From the NCBI GenBank assembly GCA_963612735.1, contig CAVDWX010000003.1, positions 1 to 64,000 on the forward strand: a stretch of DNA of 64,000 nucleotides, written 5' to 3'. Positions 1-9,411 of this stretch are shown in pieces. The stretch's first letter is position 1; the number at the start of each line of letters is the position of its first letter. The position numbers and the translations under genes were made by a program. The stretch comes from CAVDWX01 sp963612735 (lineage in GTDB: Bacteria > Bacillota_I > Bacilli_A > RFN20 > CAG-826). The notes under the pieces were generated by a model. It was not told the DNA's origin and did not search any database. It saw only the letters and a list, made by a program, of their open reading frames with translations.

Positions 1-36
1 ATTCTTGTATTAATCCTGATACTCTTGATTCTTGTT

Positions 37-70
37 AAAAAAGACTAGTCAACTCATAAGTTACTAGCCT
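37..70 (-). terminator. Minus-strand intrinsic terminator, probably an attenuator
   Basis: On the minus strand a long stem (arms 59-70 and 42-54, with one bulged base and one mismatch, loop CATA) is followed directly by a run of six T (complement of 37-42). This is the form of a rho-independent terminator. No ordinary gene lies upstream of it on that strand inside the window. Only the 15-codon peptide at 82-129 precedes it, ending 11 bases before the stem, so attenuation of a gene left of the window is the likely role. Confidence 0.6.
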
Positions 71-81
71 CAAAAACGAGA

Positions 82-129
82 TTATCTTAACTCAAATTTA
101 ATGGATTGGCAATGAGCGGGGTGATTCAT
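82..129 (-). CDS. Putative 15-aa leader peptide
   Basis: A short minus-strand ORF, MNHPAHCQSIKFELR, starts with ATG. A very strong Shine-Dalgarno (complement of 134-141, GGGAGGGG) lies a few bases upstream. The start codon sits in the loop of a 7-bp hairpin (118-124 with 131-137) whose 5' arm on the minus strand carries part of the SD. The stop is followed by an intrinsic terminator. Peptide, hairpin-embedded start and terminator together resemble translation-coupled attenuators such as those before antibiotic-resistance or biosynthetic genes. The regulated gene would lie outside the window, so its identity cannot be given. The coding call rests on SD and context only. Confidence 0.45.
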   Translation of the reverse strand: MNHPAHCQSIKFELR

Positions 130-313
130 TTCACCCCTCCCAATTGAAAAAAATCTTGGTTCTATCGCGTTTTTACATTATTTAAAAATTTATAATCATT
201 TTGATAAATATTGTTTAATGATATTAAAAATAAATTTGAAAATACTTTTATCTCAAATTTCTAAATTACATAAACAGAGTCTTTGCCTTCTTATATTTTT
301 ATTATTAGGAAAA
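130..313. other. AT-rich intergenic stretch
   Basis: No gene is visible between the small minus-strand peptide and the suf promoter. The minus strand has a weak promoter-like pair (TTAAAC, complement of 213-218, and TATAAA, complement of 189-194, 18 bp apart) that could start the leader transcript, but it is not convincing. Confidence 0.35.
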
Positions 314-342
314 TTAAATTATCGTATTAATTGAAGTATAAT
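314..342 (+). promoter_or_regulatory. Probable promoter of the suf operon
   Basis: A perfect TATAAT (337-342) lies 17 bp after a weak TTAAAT. It is placed about 40 bases before the sufC start, which has the SD GAGGT at 371-375. No IscR- or Fur-like operator was recognised. Confidence 0.45.
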
Positions 343-381
343 TTGTACTTAGTTAAAATTATCACGTTTTGAGGTTACATT

Positions 382-1200
382 ATGTCGGAATTATTTATTA
401 AAAATCTCCATGTTACAGTTGAAGGAAAAGAAATTCTTAAAGGCGTCAATTTGACTATTAAAGAAGGGGAATGTGTGGCTCTTCTTGGTCCTAATGGACA
501 TGGTAAATCGACTTTGCTCAATGTCATTATGGGGCACCCGCGTTACAAGATCATCGAAGGTAGTATTTTTTTAGATGGTGTTGATTTAACGGAGATGAGT
601 ACGGATGAAAGAACTAAGAAAGGCTTATTTTTAGCACTTCAAAATCCAAGTGAAGTACCAGGCGTTATCAATTCTGATTTTTTAAGAGCCTCAGTTAATG
701 CTAGAAGAGAAAAGCCAATATCAACTTATAATTTTTATAAGCTTTTAGATAATGCAGTTAAAGAAGTAAAAATGCCTTTTGATTTAGCAACTAGATCACT
801 AAATGAAGGATTTTCTGGTGGGGAGAAGAAAAGAAATGAAATTTTGCAAATGATTCTTCTTGAACCAAAGATTTCTATGCTTGATGAAATTGATTCAGGA
901 CTCGATGTTGACGCGATTCAAGTTGTCGCTGATGTCATTAAAAAGGAAAAAGAAAAGGGAATGGGATTTTTAGTTATATCTCATTACGCTCGACTTTTTG
1001 ACTTAATTAACCCCACTCGAGCGGTTGTTATGATTAATGGTCGAATTGTTTTAGATGGTGGAGTCGATTTAATTAAACGAATCGACACAACTGGTTATGA
1101 ATTCATTAAAACCGAATTAGGCATCGAAATAGAAAAAGAAGAAACTAATATGAATGAAGTTTCTATCGGCAGTTGTGCGGTAAAGGAATTCACAAAATAA
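382..1200 (+). CDS. sufC: SufC, Fe-S cluster assembly ATPase
   Basis: ABC-type ATPase that drives the SufB-SufC-SufD scaffold on which Fe-S clusters are built in the cytosol. The 272-aa protein has Walker A GPNGHGKST at 36-44, an FSGGEKKRNE signature, Walker B MLDEIDSGLD and the H-loop ISHY, all in the SufC form. The C-terminal tail of about 15 residues (ending GSCAVKEFTK) is beyond the usual family end. It is the first gene of a C-D-S-U-B operon, the order typical of Firmicutes, and sufD begins two bases after its stop. Confidence 0.95.
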   Translation: MSELFIKNLHVTVEGKEILKGVNLTIKEGECVALLGPNGHGKSTLLNVIMGHPRYKIIEGSIFLDGVDLTEMSTDERTKKGLFLALQNPSEVPGVINSDFLRASVNARREKPISTYNFYKLLDNAVKEVKMPFDLATRSLNEGFSGGEKKRNEILQMILLEPKISMLDEIDSGLDVDAIQVVADVIKKEKEKGMGFLVISHYARLFDLINPTRAVVMINGRIVLDGGVDLIKRIDTTGYEFIKTELGIEIEKEETNMNEVSIGSCAVKEFTK

Positions 1201-1201
1201 A

Positions 1202-1996
1202 ATGGATATTTTTGCTAATAACATTGTTAAGTCTATTGATGATTTAGAAGTGAAACAAATCGATGCATCAGCATTGACTTGTAATGAAACTAAATATCTT
1301 TTTGACGGACAAAAATTATACATCGTTATTCGTAATTTAAAAGATGATTTATTCTTGGATTTTCAGCTCATTAATAACTCACAAATTGTATTGTCTTTTT
1401 TAGCTGATTCTAATTTCAAAAATGTCAAAATCAATGTAAATGTTCACTCAAATTGTTCAATTAACGTTCATTTTGCTGATTTTTCAACTGGTAAAAATAC
1501 TTTAAAAGCGGAAATTAACCTTCTCGAGAAAGGTAGTAGTTGCTACTGGCATTTGGCCTCTTTATCCGCGAAAGAAGATAATAAAGACATCGAAGTTTCC
1601 ATTAATCACTTATCAAATAGCACTATTGCAAGAGTGGATAATTATGGGGTCTGTAAAGATAGTTCTAAATTGACTTTTTCTGGTACTTCTTTAATTAAAA
1701 AAGGAAGCCATTCGTCTAAAACTATACAAAATGCAAAAATACTAGTTTTTGATAATAATACTATTGCTAAGGCAAAACCAATTTTAAAGATTGATGAAAA
1801 TGATATTGAAGCAAGTCATGCCGCAATAGTGGGGAGAGTTAATGAAGAACATATGTTTTATTTAACATCACGTGGCTTATCTAAAACTGTAGCTCGTCAA
1901 CTCATCACTTTAGGGTATCTAAAACCAATTCTTAAAGGTTTCCATTTAGAAGACGACCAAAATCACATTTTATCTTTAATTGAAGGGAGACTTTAA
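1202..1996 (+). CDS. sufD: SufD, Fe-S assembly scaffold protein (short form)
   Basis: Partner of SufB in the SufBC2D scaffold. At 264 aa it is much shorter than the usual SufD of roughly 430 aa; the N-terminal part is reduced. The C-terminal core is clear: SHAAIVGRVNEEHMFYLTSR at about 203-222 is the conserved SufB/D segment containing the cluster-assembly histidine, followed by GLSKTVARQLITLGYL. Position between sufC and sufS supports SufD and not a second SufB. The start follows an AGGA at the end of sufC. Confidence 0.85.
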   Translation: MDIFANNIVKSIDDLEVKQIDASALTCNETKYLFDGQKLYIVIRNLKDDLFLDFQLINNSQIVLSFLADSNFKNVKINVNVHSNCSINVHFADFSTGKNTLKAEINLLEKGSSCYWHLASLSAKEDNKDIEVSINHLSNSTIARVDNYGVCKDSSKLTFSGTSLIKKGSHSSKTIQNAKILVFDNNTIAKAKPILKIDENDIEASHAAIVGRVNEEHMFYLTSRGLSKTVARQLITLGYLKPILKGFHLEDDQNHILSLIEGRL

Positions 1997-1997
1997 T

Positions 1998-3233
1998 ATG
2001 TACGATGTCTATAAAATTAGAGATCAATTCCCGATGATTAAAAATAATATTAAAATGCAGGGCAAACCATTGGTTTTTCTCGATAATTGCTCAACTACTT
2101 TTAAACCTTATTCGGTTATCGAAGCTATGAATAAATATTATTACGAACAAACGAGCAACTCTCATCGAGGCGATTACGATTTATGTTATTTAATGGATGT
2201 TGAAGTCGATGAAGCAAGAAAGACTATTGCTAATTTTATGAACGCTGATAAAGGTGAAGTAGTCTTCACTAGTGGAGACACGATGTCTTTAAATCTCATC
2301 GCTTTTGGATATGGCCTCAAATTCTTAAAAAAAGATGATGAAATAATTTTAAGTGTTGCCGAGCATGCTTCTAATGTTTTGCCTTGGTTTAAGGTGGCGG
2401 AACTTACTGGCGCTACGATCAAAATGATTCCCTTAGATGATGATGGAAGAATTACTTTAGCAAACTTTAAAAAGACAATTACAACTAAAACTAAGATTGT
2501 CTCGCTAGCGCATATCGGCAATGTCTTAGGTTATGAAATAGACGCTAAAGAATTTGCTAAAATTGCTCATGAATATGGTTCAATTATTGTTCTAGATGGC
2601 GCTCAATCGGTGCCTCACATCAAAACTGATTTTAAAGATTTGGATGTTGATTTCTTAACTTTTTCAGCACATAAGATGTGTGGTCCTACTGGAATTGGTG
2701 CACTAGTGGGTAAATACGAATTATTAGATAAAATGGATACTTATTTTGCTGGTGGAGGAAATAATGTTACCTTTTTTGAAAATGGGTGTGCTGAATATTT
2801 ACCACCTCCCGCTAAATTTGAAGCAGGAACATTAAACCTTGCGGGTATCATGGGCTTTAAAGCTGCCATAGAATTTCTTTCATCTATTGGATTAGATAAT
2901 ATTCATCAGCACGAATTAGAACTCCATGATTATTTGATGTCTAAATTAGAAGGCCATGATGACATTATCATTTATAACAAAAAGGCACGTGGTTCGATTC
3001 TATGCTTTAATCGTAAAGATGTCTTCTCTCAGGATGAAGCTACTTTACTTAATTCAAAAGGTATTGCTATAAGAAGCGGAGAACACTGCGCTAAAATGTT
3101 AAAGGTGTTTTTAGGAATTCATTCGACATGTCGTATGTCGACATATTTATATACATCAAAAGAAGATATCGATATTTTCGTTGATGCTTTACTTTTTGGA
3201 GGTGATATTCTCGATGCCTATTTCTCTAACTAA
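1998..3233 (+). CDS. sufS: SufS, cysteine desulfurase
   Basis: PLP-dependent group II cysteine desulfurase that takes sulfur from cysteine for Fe-S assembly and passes it to SufU. The start at 1998 is chosen because AGGGAGA lies at 1984-1990 and the previous stop ends at 1996; a longer reading frame would start inside sufD. Of 411 aa, His123 (AEHASN) stacks on PLP, DGAQS (201-204 region) holds the PLP-binding Asp, Lys226 in SAHKMCG is the Schiff-base lysine, and Cys364 in RSGEHCAK is the persulfide cysteine. Confidence 0.95.
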   Translation: MYDVYKIRDQFPMIKNNIKMQGKPLVFLDNCSTTFKPYSVIEAMNKYYYEQTSNSHRGDYDLCYLMDVEVDEARKTIANFMNADKGEVVFTSGDTMSLNLIAFGYGLKFLKKDDEIILSVAEHASNVLPWFKVAELTGATIKMIPLDDDGRITLANFKKTITTKTKIVSLAHIGNVLGYEIDAKEFAKIAHEYGSIIVLDGAQSVPHIKTDFKDLDVDFLTFSAHKMCGPTGIGALVGKYELLDKMDTYFAGGGNNVTFFENGCAEYLPPPAKFEAGTLNLAGIMGFKAAIEFLSSIGLDNIHQHELELHDYLMSKLEGHDDIIIYNKKARGSILCFNRKDVFSQDEATLLNSKGIAIRSGEHCAKMLKVFLGIHSTCRMSTYLYTSKEDIDIFVDALLFGGDILDAYFSN

Positions 3234-3654
3234 CGATATGATGCGCTCCATCATTATGGATCATTATTCCAACCCTATTAATAAACACAAACCTAGTGAC
3301 GATACATATCAAAAAGTACACATGCATTCTGACAATTGTATCGATGATTTGGATATTTATATGAAGATCAAAGATGATATTATTACTGATGCTTGCTTTG
3401 ATGGGGTGGCTTGTACTATTTCAACGGCGAGCACGGATATCATGTGTGAATTATTAAAAGGTAAGAATAAAGAAGAAGGCTTATATATCATTGATCAATA
3501 CATCCATATGATTCATGAAGAGCCATATGATGAGAATGTATTGGAAGAAGCTTTAGCGTTTATTAATACTTCTAAACAAGCAGCAAGAATTAGATGTGCG
3601 ACTATTGGATGGGATGCCGCGGATAAGATATTAAAGGATGAACATGGAAAATAA
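3214..3654 (+). CDS. sufU: SufU, zinc-dependent sulfur acceptor
   Basis: SufU receives sulfur from SufS by zinc-ligand exchange and feeds SufB. The start at 3214 follows a strong GGAGGTG (3198-3204) and overlaps the end of sufS by 20 bases. The 146-aa protein has the family pattern: [12 protein letters not shown] near the N terminus, the Asp/Cys motif [17 protein letters not shown] with the second Cys, and [10 protein letters not shown] with the third Cys. The typical 18-residue insertion that separates SufU from IscU appears before the last motif. Confidence 0.93.
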   Translation: MPISLTNDMMRSIIMDHYSNPINKHKPSDDTYQKVHMHSDNCIDDLDIYMKIKDDIITDACFDGVACTISTASTDIMCELLKGKNKEEGLYIIDQYIHMIHEEPYDENVLEEALAFINTSKQAARIRCATIGWDAADKILKDEHGK

Positions 3655-5047
3655 AAAAGTAACGTTTCAAGAAGAAGAATCTCGTTATGATTTCATCGAC
3701 GAGGATGTCTCCGTTTTATCAACTGGAGTAGGATTATCAGAAGAAGTTGTAAGAGAAATTTCACGATTAAAAAATGAACCTGAATGGATGCTTAATTTTC
3801 GGCTCAAAGCTTTAGAAGCATTCTTTAAGATGGATCTTCCTAATTTTGGTCCAGACTTATCTTCTTTAGATTTTAATTCATATACTTATTTCCGTCGACC
3901 CTCCAAAAAAGAAGCTAGCAATTGGGAAGAAGTACCAGAAACCATCAAAAACACATTTACTAAACTTGGTATTCCTGAAGCTGAACAAAAATATTTAGCG
4001 GGTGTTTCTACTCAATACGAATCTGAAGTTGTCTATCATAACATGCTTAAAGAGATTGAAGAAAAAGGCGTTATCTTTCTTTCAACAGATATGGCTTTAA
4101 AATTATATCCAGATTTAGTTAAAAAATATTTCGGCACAGTTGTTCCGTATATGGATAATAAATTCTCTGCTTTAAACGGAGCTGTTTGGAGTGGTGGAAG
4201 CTTTATTTATGTTCCTAAAAACGTTCATTTGGATAAACCTTTGCAGTCTTATTTTAGAATTAATAATGAAAAATCAGGTCAATTTGAACGGACATTAATC
4301 ATCGTTGATGAGGGGGCAGACGTACATTATGTTGAAGGCTGTACTGCACCGACATATAGTAAAGAATCTTTACACGCTGCAGTAGTGGAAATCATTATTC
4401 ATAAAAACGCTAGATGCCGCTACTCTACGGTTCAAAACTGGTCCACTAATATTGTTAATCTTGTCACAAAACGAGCATATTGTTATGAAAATGCCCAAAT
4501 GGAATGGATTGATGGAAATATTGGAAGCCAATTAAATATGAAATATCCGGCATGTATTCTTGCTGGCGAAGGAGCAAAAGGAACTTGTATTTCGATTGCA
4601 GTAGCGGGTAAAAATCAAGAACAAGATGCTGGAGCGAGAATGATCCATTTAGCACCAAATACCACTAGTAGGATTATTTCTAAATCTATAGTTAAGAATG
4701 GTGGTATTGCTAATTATCGAGGTACTGTTCGACTTGGGCCTAAAGCCACTAATGCTAGAAGCCATGTTGAATGTGATACTTTAATACTAGATCATCAATC
4801 AAGTTCAGATACTATTCCTACCAATGAAGTTAAAAATAATTCATCATATATTGAACACGAAGCAACGGTTAGTAAAATCAATGAAGATCAATTATTTTAT
4901 TTGATGTCTCGTGGATTAAGTGAAGCGGAAGCGACACAGATGATTATCATGGGATTTATTGAACCATTCTCAAAAGAATTACCGATGGAATATGCTGTCG
5001 AACTCAACCAACTCATCAAGATGGATATGGAAGGTAGTGTCGGCTAA
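3644..5047 (+). CDS. sufB: SufB, Fe-S cluster scaffold
   Basis: Main scaffold subunit on which clusters form. At 467 aa it has normal SufB length and keeps the core SAFVCHNAL-like region as [28 protein letters not shown] with its Cys, and the C-terminal block beginning [20 protein letters not shown]. An ATG lies six bases earlier, but the SD AAAGG directly abuts it, so 3644 with six-base spacing is preferred. The gene overlaps the sufU end and closes the operon; mnmG starts three bases after its stop. Confidence 0.94.
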   Translation: MENKKVTFQEEESRYDFIDEDVSVLSTGVGLSEEVVREISRLKNEPEWMLNFRLKALEAFFKMDLPNFGPDLSSLDFNSYTYFRRPSKKEASNWEEVPETIKNTFTKLGIPEAEQKYLAGVSTQYESEVVYHNMLKEIEEKGVIFLSTDMALKLYPDLVKKYFGTVVPYMDNKFSALNGAVWSGGSFIYVPKNVHLDKPLQSYFRINNEKSGQFERTLIIVDEGADVHYVEGCTAPTYSKESLHAAVVEIIIHKNARCRYSTVQNWSTNIVNLVTKRAYCYENAQMEWIDGNIGSQLNMKYPACILAGEGAKGTCISIAVAGKNQEQDAGARMIHLAPNTTSRIISKSIVKNGGIANYRGTVRLGPKATNARSHVECDTLILDHQSSSDTIPTNEVKNNSSYIEHEATVSKINEDQLFYLMSRGLSEAEATQMIIMGFIEPFSKELPMEYAVELNQLIKMDMEGSVG

Positions 5048-5049
5048 AG

Positions 5050-6924
5050 ATGGACTATAGTGTCATTGTTGTTGGTGGTGGACATGCTGGATTAGAAGCC
5101 GCTTTTGCATCCGCTCATATGGGCGAGAAGACACTTTTATTGACCCTTAATATTAAGATGATGGGCAATATGCCTTGCAATCCTTCTATTGGTGGTAGCG
5201 CTAAAGGAATCGTCGTTCGTGAAATTGATGCCTTAGGTGGCATGATGGGCATAGCGGCTGATCATCATTATTTACAAATGAAGATGTTAAACACTGGGAA
5301 AGGTCCTGGTGTACAATGTCTCCGCTCACAACAGGATAAATTAGAATATCCTGCCTATATGCAACAATTAGCGTTATCCACTCCTAACTTAGAAGTGATT
5401 GAGGGCATGGTTATTTCTTTACTTCACGATGAGCATAAAGTTTTTGGAGTTAAACTTGGTGATGGAAGAAGTTTTACTTCTAATGCTGTCATTTTAACCA
5501 CTGGAACATATATGGAAAGTTATATTTTCCGTGGTCATAGTAAGATAAGTGCTGGACCAGATGGAGAAAAGCCTTCTTTAGGCTTATCGCCATATCTACA
5601 ATCGATGGGAATAAAAACTATTCGATTAAAAACTGGTACGCCTCCTCGCATTGCCAAAGAATCCATAGATTTTTCTAAAGCCATTCCTCAACCTGGAAGT
5701 AAAGGTTGTTATGCTTTTTCTTTTGAAACAACTTCTTTTATTCCTGTTGAAGAACAAGAATTATGTTATTTAATTTATACCAATAAAAAAACGCACGATA
5801 TCATCAAAGAACATTTAAATGACACTGCTTTATATTCAGGTTTAGTAACTGGTGTAGGACCGAGATATTGTCCTTCTATTGAATCTAAAGTAATGACATT
5901 TGTTGATAAGGAAAGGCATCAATTATTTTTAGAGCCAGAGTCAAGATATACTAATTCAATTTACCTACAGGGTTTTTCAACCTCTATGTCTGAAGAAATT
6001 CAAGATTTAATGATTGCAACATTACCAGGATTTGAACACGCTAAGGTTCTTAAATATGCTTACGCCATTGAATATGATGCGATAAGATGTGAAGAATATG
6101 GAGCAACGCTTGAAATTAAGAAGTGGCCAGGTCTTTATATCGGCGGACAAATTTGTGGGACTTCAGGATATGAAGAAGCCGCAGGTTTGGGCTTAATTGC
6201 TGGTATAAATGCATCATTAAAGATACAAGGTAAATCGCCTCTTATTTTAAGACGCGATCAAAGCTATATTGGCGTCATGATTGATGATCTAATTACTAAA
6301 GGTACAGAAGAACCATATCGTTTATTATCTTCACGTGCTGAATATCGATTGTTATTAAGACATGACAACGCTGATTTGAGGTTAACTGAAATTGGACATG
6401 ATATTGGTTTAATTAATGATGAGCGTTATCAAAGATTTTTAAATAAAAAAGAAAATATTAAGAAGGTTATTACTATATTAGAACATACCTATTTAGGTAA
6501 AAGAAAAGAAATTTTAGAATATCTATCTTCTTTAGGATATGATGAATTAAAAGGTGGAATTTTAGCTTCTGAATTATTGAAGAGACCTTTAGTTAAATTT
6601 AACGAATTAAGAAAATTTATTCCGGATTTAAATGGTTTTAAATTAAACAAACAGGAAATCGAAGAGATTGAAATCATTGAAAAATACGAAGGCTATATTC
6701 TCAATCAAAAAAAGGAAGCAGAAGCTAATATCAAATTAGAGGAGATGCTAATACCTCTTGAGTTGGATTATTTACATCTCGATGGTTTGCGTTTAGAAGC
6801 TCGAGAAAAGCTTGATAAAAAACGTCCATTAAATATAGGACAGGCTTCACGTATTGCCGGGGTGAATCCCAGTGATATATCAATACTAATTATGCATATA
6901 AAGAGGTTAAAACATCATGAATGA
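5050..6924 (+). CDS. mnmG: MnmG (GidA), tRNA uridine-34 modification enzyme
   Basis: FAD-dependent enzyme that, with MnmE, places carboxymethylaminomethyl groups on wobble U34 of tRNAs. The 624-aa protein opens with the FAD fold GGGHAGLEAAFASA, followed by NPSIGGSAKG and QCLRSQQDK, and ends with the MnmE-interacting helical domain (ASRIAGVNPSDISILI). The gene directly follows sufB and overlaps rsmG by eight bases. The mnmG-rsmG-parA-parB series is classic origin-proximal order in Firmicutes. Confidence 0.96.
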   Translation: MDYSVIVVGGGHAGLEAAFASAHMGEKTLLLTLNIKMMGNMPCNPSIGGSAKGIVVREIDALGGMMGIAADHHYLQMKMLNTGKGPGVQCLRSQQDKLEYPAYMQQLALSTPNLEVIEGMVISLLHDEHKVFGVKLGDGRSFTSNAVILTTGTYMESYIFRGHSKISAGPDGEKPSLGLSPYLQSMGIKTIRLKTGTPPRIAKESIDFSKAIPQPGSKGCYAFSFETTSFIPVEEQELCYLIYTNKKTHDIIKEHLNDTALYSGLVTGVGPRYCPSIESKVMTFVDKERHQLFLEPESRYTNSIYLQGFSTSMSEEIQDLMIATLPGFEHAKVLKYAYAIEYDAIRCEEYGATLEIKKWPGLYIGGQICGTSGYEEAAGLGLIAGINASLKIQGKSPLILRRDQSYIGVMIDDLITKGTEEPYRLLSSRAEYRLLLRHDNADLRLTEIGHDIGLINDERYQRFLNKKENIKKVITILEHTYLGKRKEILEYLSSLGYDELKGGILASELLKRPLVKFNELRKFIPDLNGFKLNKQEIEEIEIIEKYEGYILNQKKEAEANIKLEEMLIPLELDYLHLDGLRLEAREKLDKKRPLNIGQASRIAGVNPSDISILIMHIKRLKHHE

Positions 6925-7627
6925 TAACCTCTCTAATTTAGACCTAATTAATAATGATTTTTCTTTGAATGATAAACAAATTTTATTGCTTGATAATTTA
7001 ATTGATTCAACGCTTGAGACTAATAAATATTTTAATTTAACTTCTATTAATAATAGAGATGAATTTATCGATAAGATGATTATTGATTCTTTATTAGTTA
7101 ATAAGTATTTTAATTTTGACAATTTGACAGTTTTAGATGTTGGAACGGGAGCGGGGTTTCCTGGCCTTCCATTAGCAATTTCTAATCCTAATGCTGCTTT
7201 TGACCTATTGGATTCAACGAAGAAAAAAATCGATTTTATCAATAATTTTATATCCACAAATAAGTTAGATAATGTGAGCGCTATCTGCGCTCGAATTGAA
7301 GATTATGCGCATGGTAGAAAAAGAGAAAGTTATGATGTAATCATCGCAAGAGCGGTCTCTTCTTTAAATATGCTTGTTGAACTAGTAATACCCTTATTAA
7401 AAATAAACGGTATCTTTATTGCTTTTAAGTCACTTAGATATGAAGAAGAAATTAAAGAATCTACAGTTGCTTTAAAAAAACTTAATGCTCAAATAATTGA
7501 TATTAAAGAAGACTTGCTTCCTCAAAGTAGAGAAAAACGAGTTTTCATCTTTATTAAAAAAATAAAGCCTTCTTCATCTAAATATCCTCGTTCTTATTCT
7601 TTGATTAAGAAAAATCCTCTTAAATGA
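6917..7627 (+). CDS. rsmG: RsmG (GidB), 16S rRNA m7G527 methyltransferase
   Basis: SAM-dependent methyltransferase that makes 7-methylguanosine at position 527 of 16S rRNA. It is 236 aa long. The SAM-binding loop [16 protein letters not shown] lies at about 74-89 and is diagnostic of the family; IIARAVSSL matches the downstream conserved ARA motif. The start is supported by AAGAGG within the end of mnmG, with an eight-base overlap. The stop is TGA. Confidence 0.95.
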   Translation: MNDNLSNLDLINNDFSLNDKQILLLDNLIDSTLETNKYFNLTSINNRDEFIDKMIIDSLLVNKYFNFDNLTVLDVGTGAGFPGLPLAISNPNAAFDLLDSTKKKIDFINNFISTNKLDNVSAICARIEDYAHGRKRESYDVIIARAVSSLNMLVELVIPLLKINGIFIAFKSLRYEEEIKESTVALKKLNAQIIDIKEDLLPQSREKRVFIFIKKIKPSSSKYPRSYSLIKKNPLK

Positions 7628-7646
7628 GATAATATATAAAAGAGTT

Positions 7647-8417
7647 ATGAGTAAGATAATTGCCATTGCGAATCAAAAAGGGGGAGTGGGAAAGACTACA
7701 ACCGCGATTAATTTAAGCGCTGCTTTAGCGAGTCTTAATCGTAAAGTTTTACTTATCGATATGGACCCTCAAGGCAATTCATCACGCGGATTAGCAATCG
7801 ATATTACTTTAATCAATAAATGCATATTTGATGTTTTATCATCCGATTATGATATCAACGCTGTTATTAGAAAAACGTCAGTTAAAAATCTTGATTTGAT
7901 CCCATCTAAATTGATGTTAGCTTCGATTGATACGGTTGCTGCTGGTAAAACTGACCAACCTTTCTATTTATTAAAAAATGCTTTATCTAATCTTAAAAAA
8001 GAATATGACTATATGATTGTTGATTGTCCTCCATCATTAGGCTTTCTTACTGTTAATTCACTAGTGGCTTCTAATAGTGTTCTTATTCCTGTTCAATGCG
8101 AATATTTTGCTATGGAAGCAGTAGCGCAAATTTTAGCTTCTATTTCTCGAATTCAATCGACATATAATCATGATTTAGGCATTGAAGGTTTCCTATTAAC
8201 AATGTACGACGCTAAAACAAGATTAGGAACCGAAGTAGCAATGCAAATTAGAGGATTGTTTAAAGAAAATACCTTCTTAACTCAAATACCAAGAAATATT
8301 TCCGTTCCTGAAAGCAACGCTAAAGGGGTGCCAGTGACAGTTTATCGTCCCACTTCCAGTGGAGCGCTTGCTTATTTTTCTTTAGCTAAGGAAGTTATTG
8401 ATCATGAAGAAAGATGA
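7647..8417 (+). CDS. parA: ParA/Soj chromosome partitioning ATPase
   Basis: Deviant Walker A ATPase that drives chromosome origin segregation with ParB. Of 256 aa, the signature [13 protein letters not shown] is at about 11-23 and [11 protein letters not shown] follows; [12 protein letters not shown] is the switch/Walker B region and [12 protein letters not shown] a typical Soj motif. It overlaps the upstream end of parB. The start has only a modest SD (AAGAG). Confidence 0.95.
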   Translation: MSKIIAIANQKGGVGKTTTAINLSAALASLNRKVLLIDMDPQGNSSRGLAIDITLINKCIFDVLSSDYDINAVIRKTSVKNLDLIPSKLMLASIDTVAAGKTDQPFYLLKNALSNLKKEYDYMIVDCPPSLGFLTVNSLVASNSVLIPVQCEYFAMEAVAQILASISRIQSTYNHDLGIEGFLLTMYDAKTRLGTEVAMQIRGLFKENTFLTQIPRNISVPESNAKGVPVTVYRPTSSGALAYFSLAKEVIDHEER

Positions 8418-9255
8418 TTCTTCACGAATTCTTAAAAGCGATTTATCCACTCTTTTAAAAAGGTTCTCTTCAACTGACGTTATCACTACTTTAGAAAAAG
8501 AATATAGTGAATCTATATCAGGGCAAATTAAGTTATCTCTCATCGATGATAATCATCTTTTAAAACGGGCTAAAGTTAAAGAAACTAAAATTCTTGAAGC
8601 GGTGGAAACTTTAAAAGAAAAAGGATTCGCCACCCCTTTATTAATTGTTCATAATTTAGATAGATATGAGATTGTTGTCTCTCGAGAATTTTATAAAGCT
8701 GCGAAACGATTAAAATATGATTCAGTACCTTGCACTATCATTAATATTAGTGAAGAAGAAATGCTTCTATTTTTAGCTACTCGGAATCGTGATGATAAGT
8801 CATCAAGCGTTATTGAAATGTCTCTATTATTAAATAAATTAGTTAAAAAATATCGATACAGTCAAAAAGATATTGCTTTAATCATTCATCAATCACGTTC
8901 ACAAATTACTAATATTATTCGCCTTATTAAGATGCCAAATTTTGTTTTAGATGATATCACTGATGGTAAGTTAAGTTTTGGTCATGCTCGTGCATTGGCG
9001 AAATTGGATGAAAATGAAATGATTAAAATGCTTGAAAAGATATATAAAGACAATCTTTCTGTTCGAGATGTGGAAAGACTAGTTTATGAATCTAGACATC
9101 CTACTTTATTGAGTAAATGCAAACAATCATTGTCGAAGAAATATAAAGCCAATGTTTTGATTACTAATAAAAAAGTGATTTTCTCTTTTGATAGCAAAAA
9201 AGGTCGCAATAAATTTTTATCCTCCTTAGGCGTTAATATTGAAAAGGATGATTGA
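8404..9255 (+). CDS. parB: ParB/Spo0J-like partition protein with degenerate CTP-binding motifs
   Basis: Assigned from its place after parA and from a 283-aa ParB layout. The helix-turn-helix at about 155-185 ([20 protein letters not shown]) aligns with the ParB HTH, and [13 protein letters not shown] matches its following segment. The start at 8404 uses AAGGAAG (8388-8394), not the TTG at 8398. The N-terminal ParB/Srx domain is recognisable (DSVPCTII), but the GERRxRAA motif reads SREFYKAA and the ENLQRED motif reads TRNRDDK. CTP binding and sliding-clamp action may therefore be lost. No convincing parS was found nearby. Confidence 0.85.
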   Translation: MKKDDSSRILKSDLSTLLKRFSSTDVITTLEKEYSESISGQIKLSLIDDNHLLKRAKVKETKILEAVETLKEKGFATPLLIVHNLDRYEIVVSREFYKAAKRLKYDSVPCTIINISEEEMLLFLATRNRDDKSSSVIEMSLLLNKLVKKYRYSQKDIALIIHQSRSQITNIIRLIKMPNFVLDDITDGKLSFGHARALAKLDENEMIKMLEKIYKDNLSVRDVERLVYESRHPTLLSKCKQSLSKKYKANVLITNKKVIFSFDSKKGRNKFLSSLGVNIEKDD

Positions 9256-9268
9256 AAGTTTATATAAT
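9239..9268 (+). promoter_or_regulatory. Promoter for the FMN riboswitch-ribU transcript
   Basis: TTGAAA (9239-9244) is followed after 18 bp by TATAAT (9263-9268). It overlaps the last codons of parB. The predicted start is right at the first base pairs of the riboswitch. Confidence 0.65.
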
Positions 9269-9275
9269 ATTTTTA

Positions 9276-9376
9276 CTTCAGGGCAACGTGTAAGTCGTTA
9301 CCGGCGGTATACCCCGCGAGCGGAAGCATGAACTTGTGAAATTCAAGTGGCGACAGTATAGTCTGGATGAAAGAAG
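9276..9376 (+). ncRNA. FMN riboswitch (RFN element)
   Basis: The RNA has the hallmark conserved FMN-aptamer segments: TTACCGGCGGTATACCCCGC, GGCGACAGTATAGTCTGGAT and GAAAGAAG. The closing helix pairs CTTC (9276-9279) with GAAG (9373-9376). It lies directly upstream of the riboflavin transporter gene. FMN binding should reduce ribU expression through the hairpin at 9388-9405. Confidence 0.95.
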
Positions 9377-9387
9377 ATTTAATATTT

Positions 9388-9411
9388 TGGCTCTGAACGG
9401 AGCTGTTTTTT
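9388..9411 (+). terminator. Riboswitch expression platform: terminator hairpin overlapping the SD
   Basis: A 6-7 bp stem (GGCTC at 9389-9393 with GAGCT at 9400-9404, plus flanking wobbles) is followed by six T at 9406-9411, directly abutting the ATG of ribU at 9412. The only plausible SD, GGAG at 9399-9402, lies in the 3' arm. The same hairpin could therefore end transcription and hide the ribosome site. Confidence 0.7.

Noticed and set aside
118..137. GC-rich hairpin as a terminator
   Set aside because: No T-run follows on either strand; it fits better as the SD/start hairpin of the minus-strand leader peptide.
7240..8460. DnaA-box-like TTATCCAC and ATCCACAAA sequences near parAB as a replication origin
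   Set aside because: They are single, imperfect and within coding sequence, without clustering or an AT-rich unwinding region; no dnaA or dnaN is in the window.
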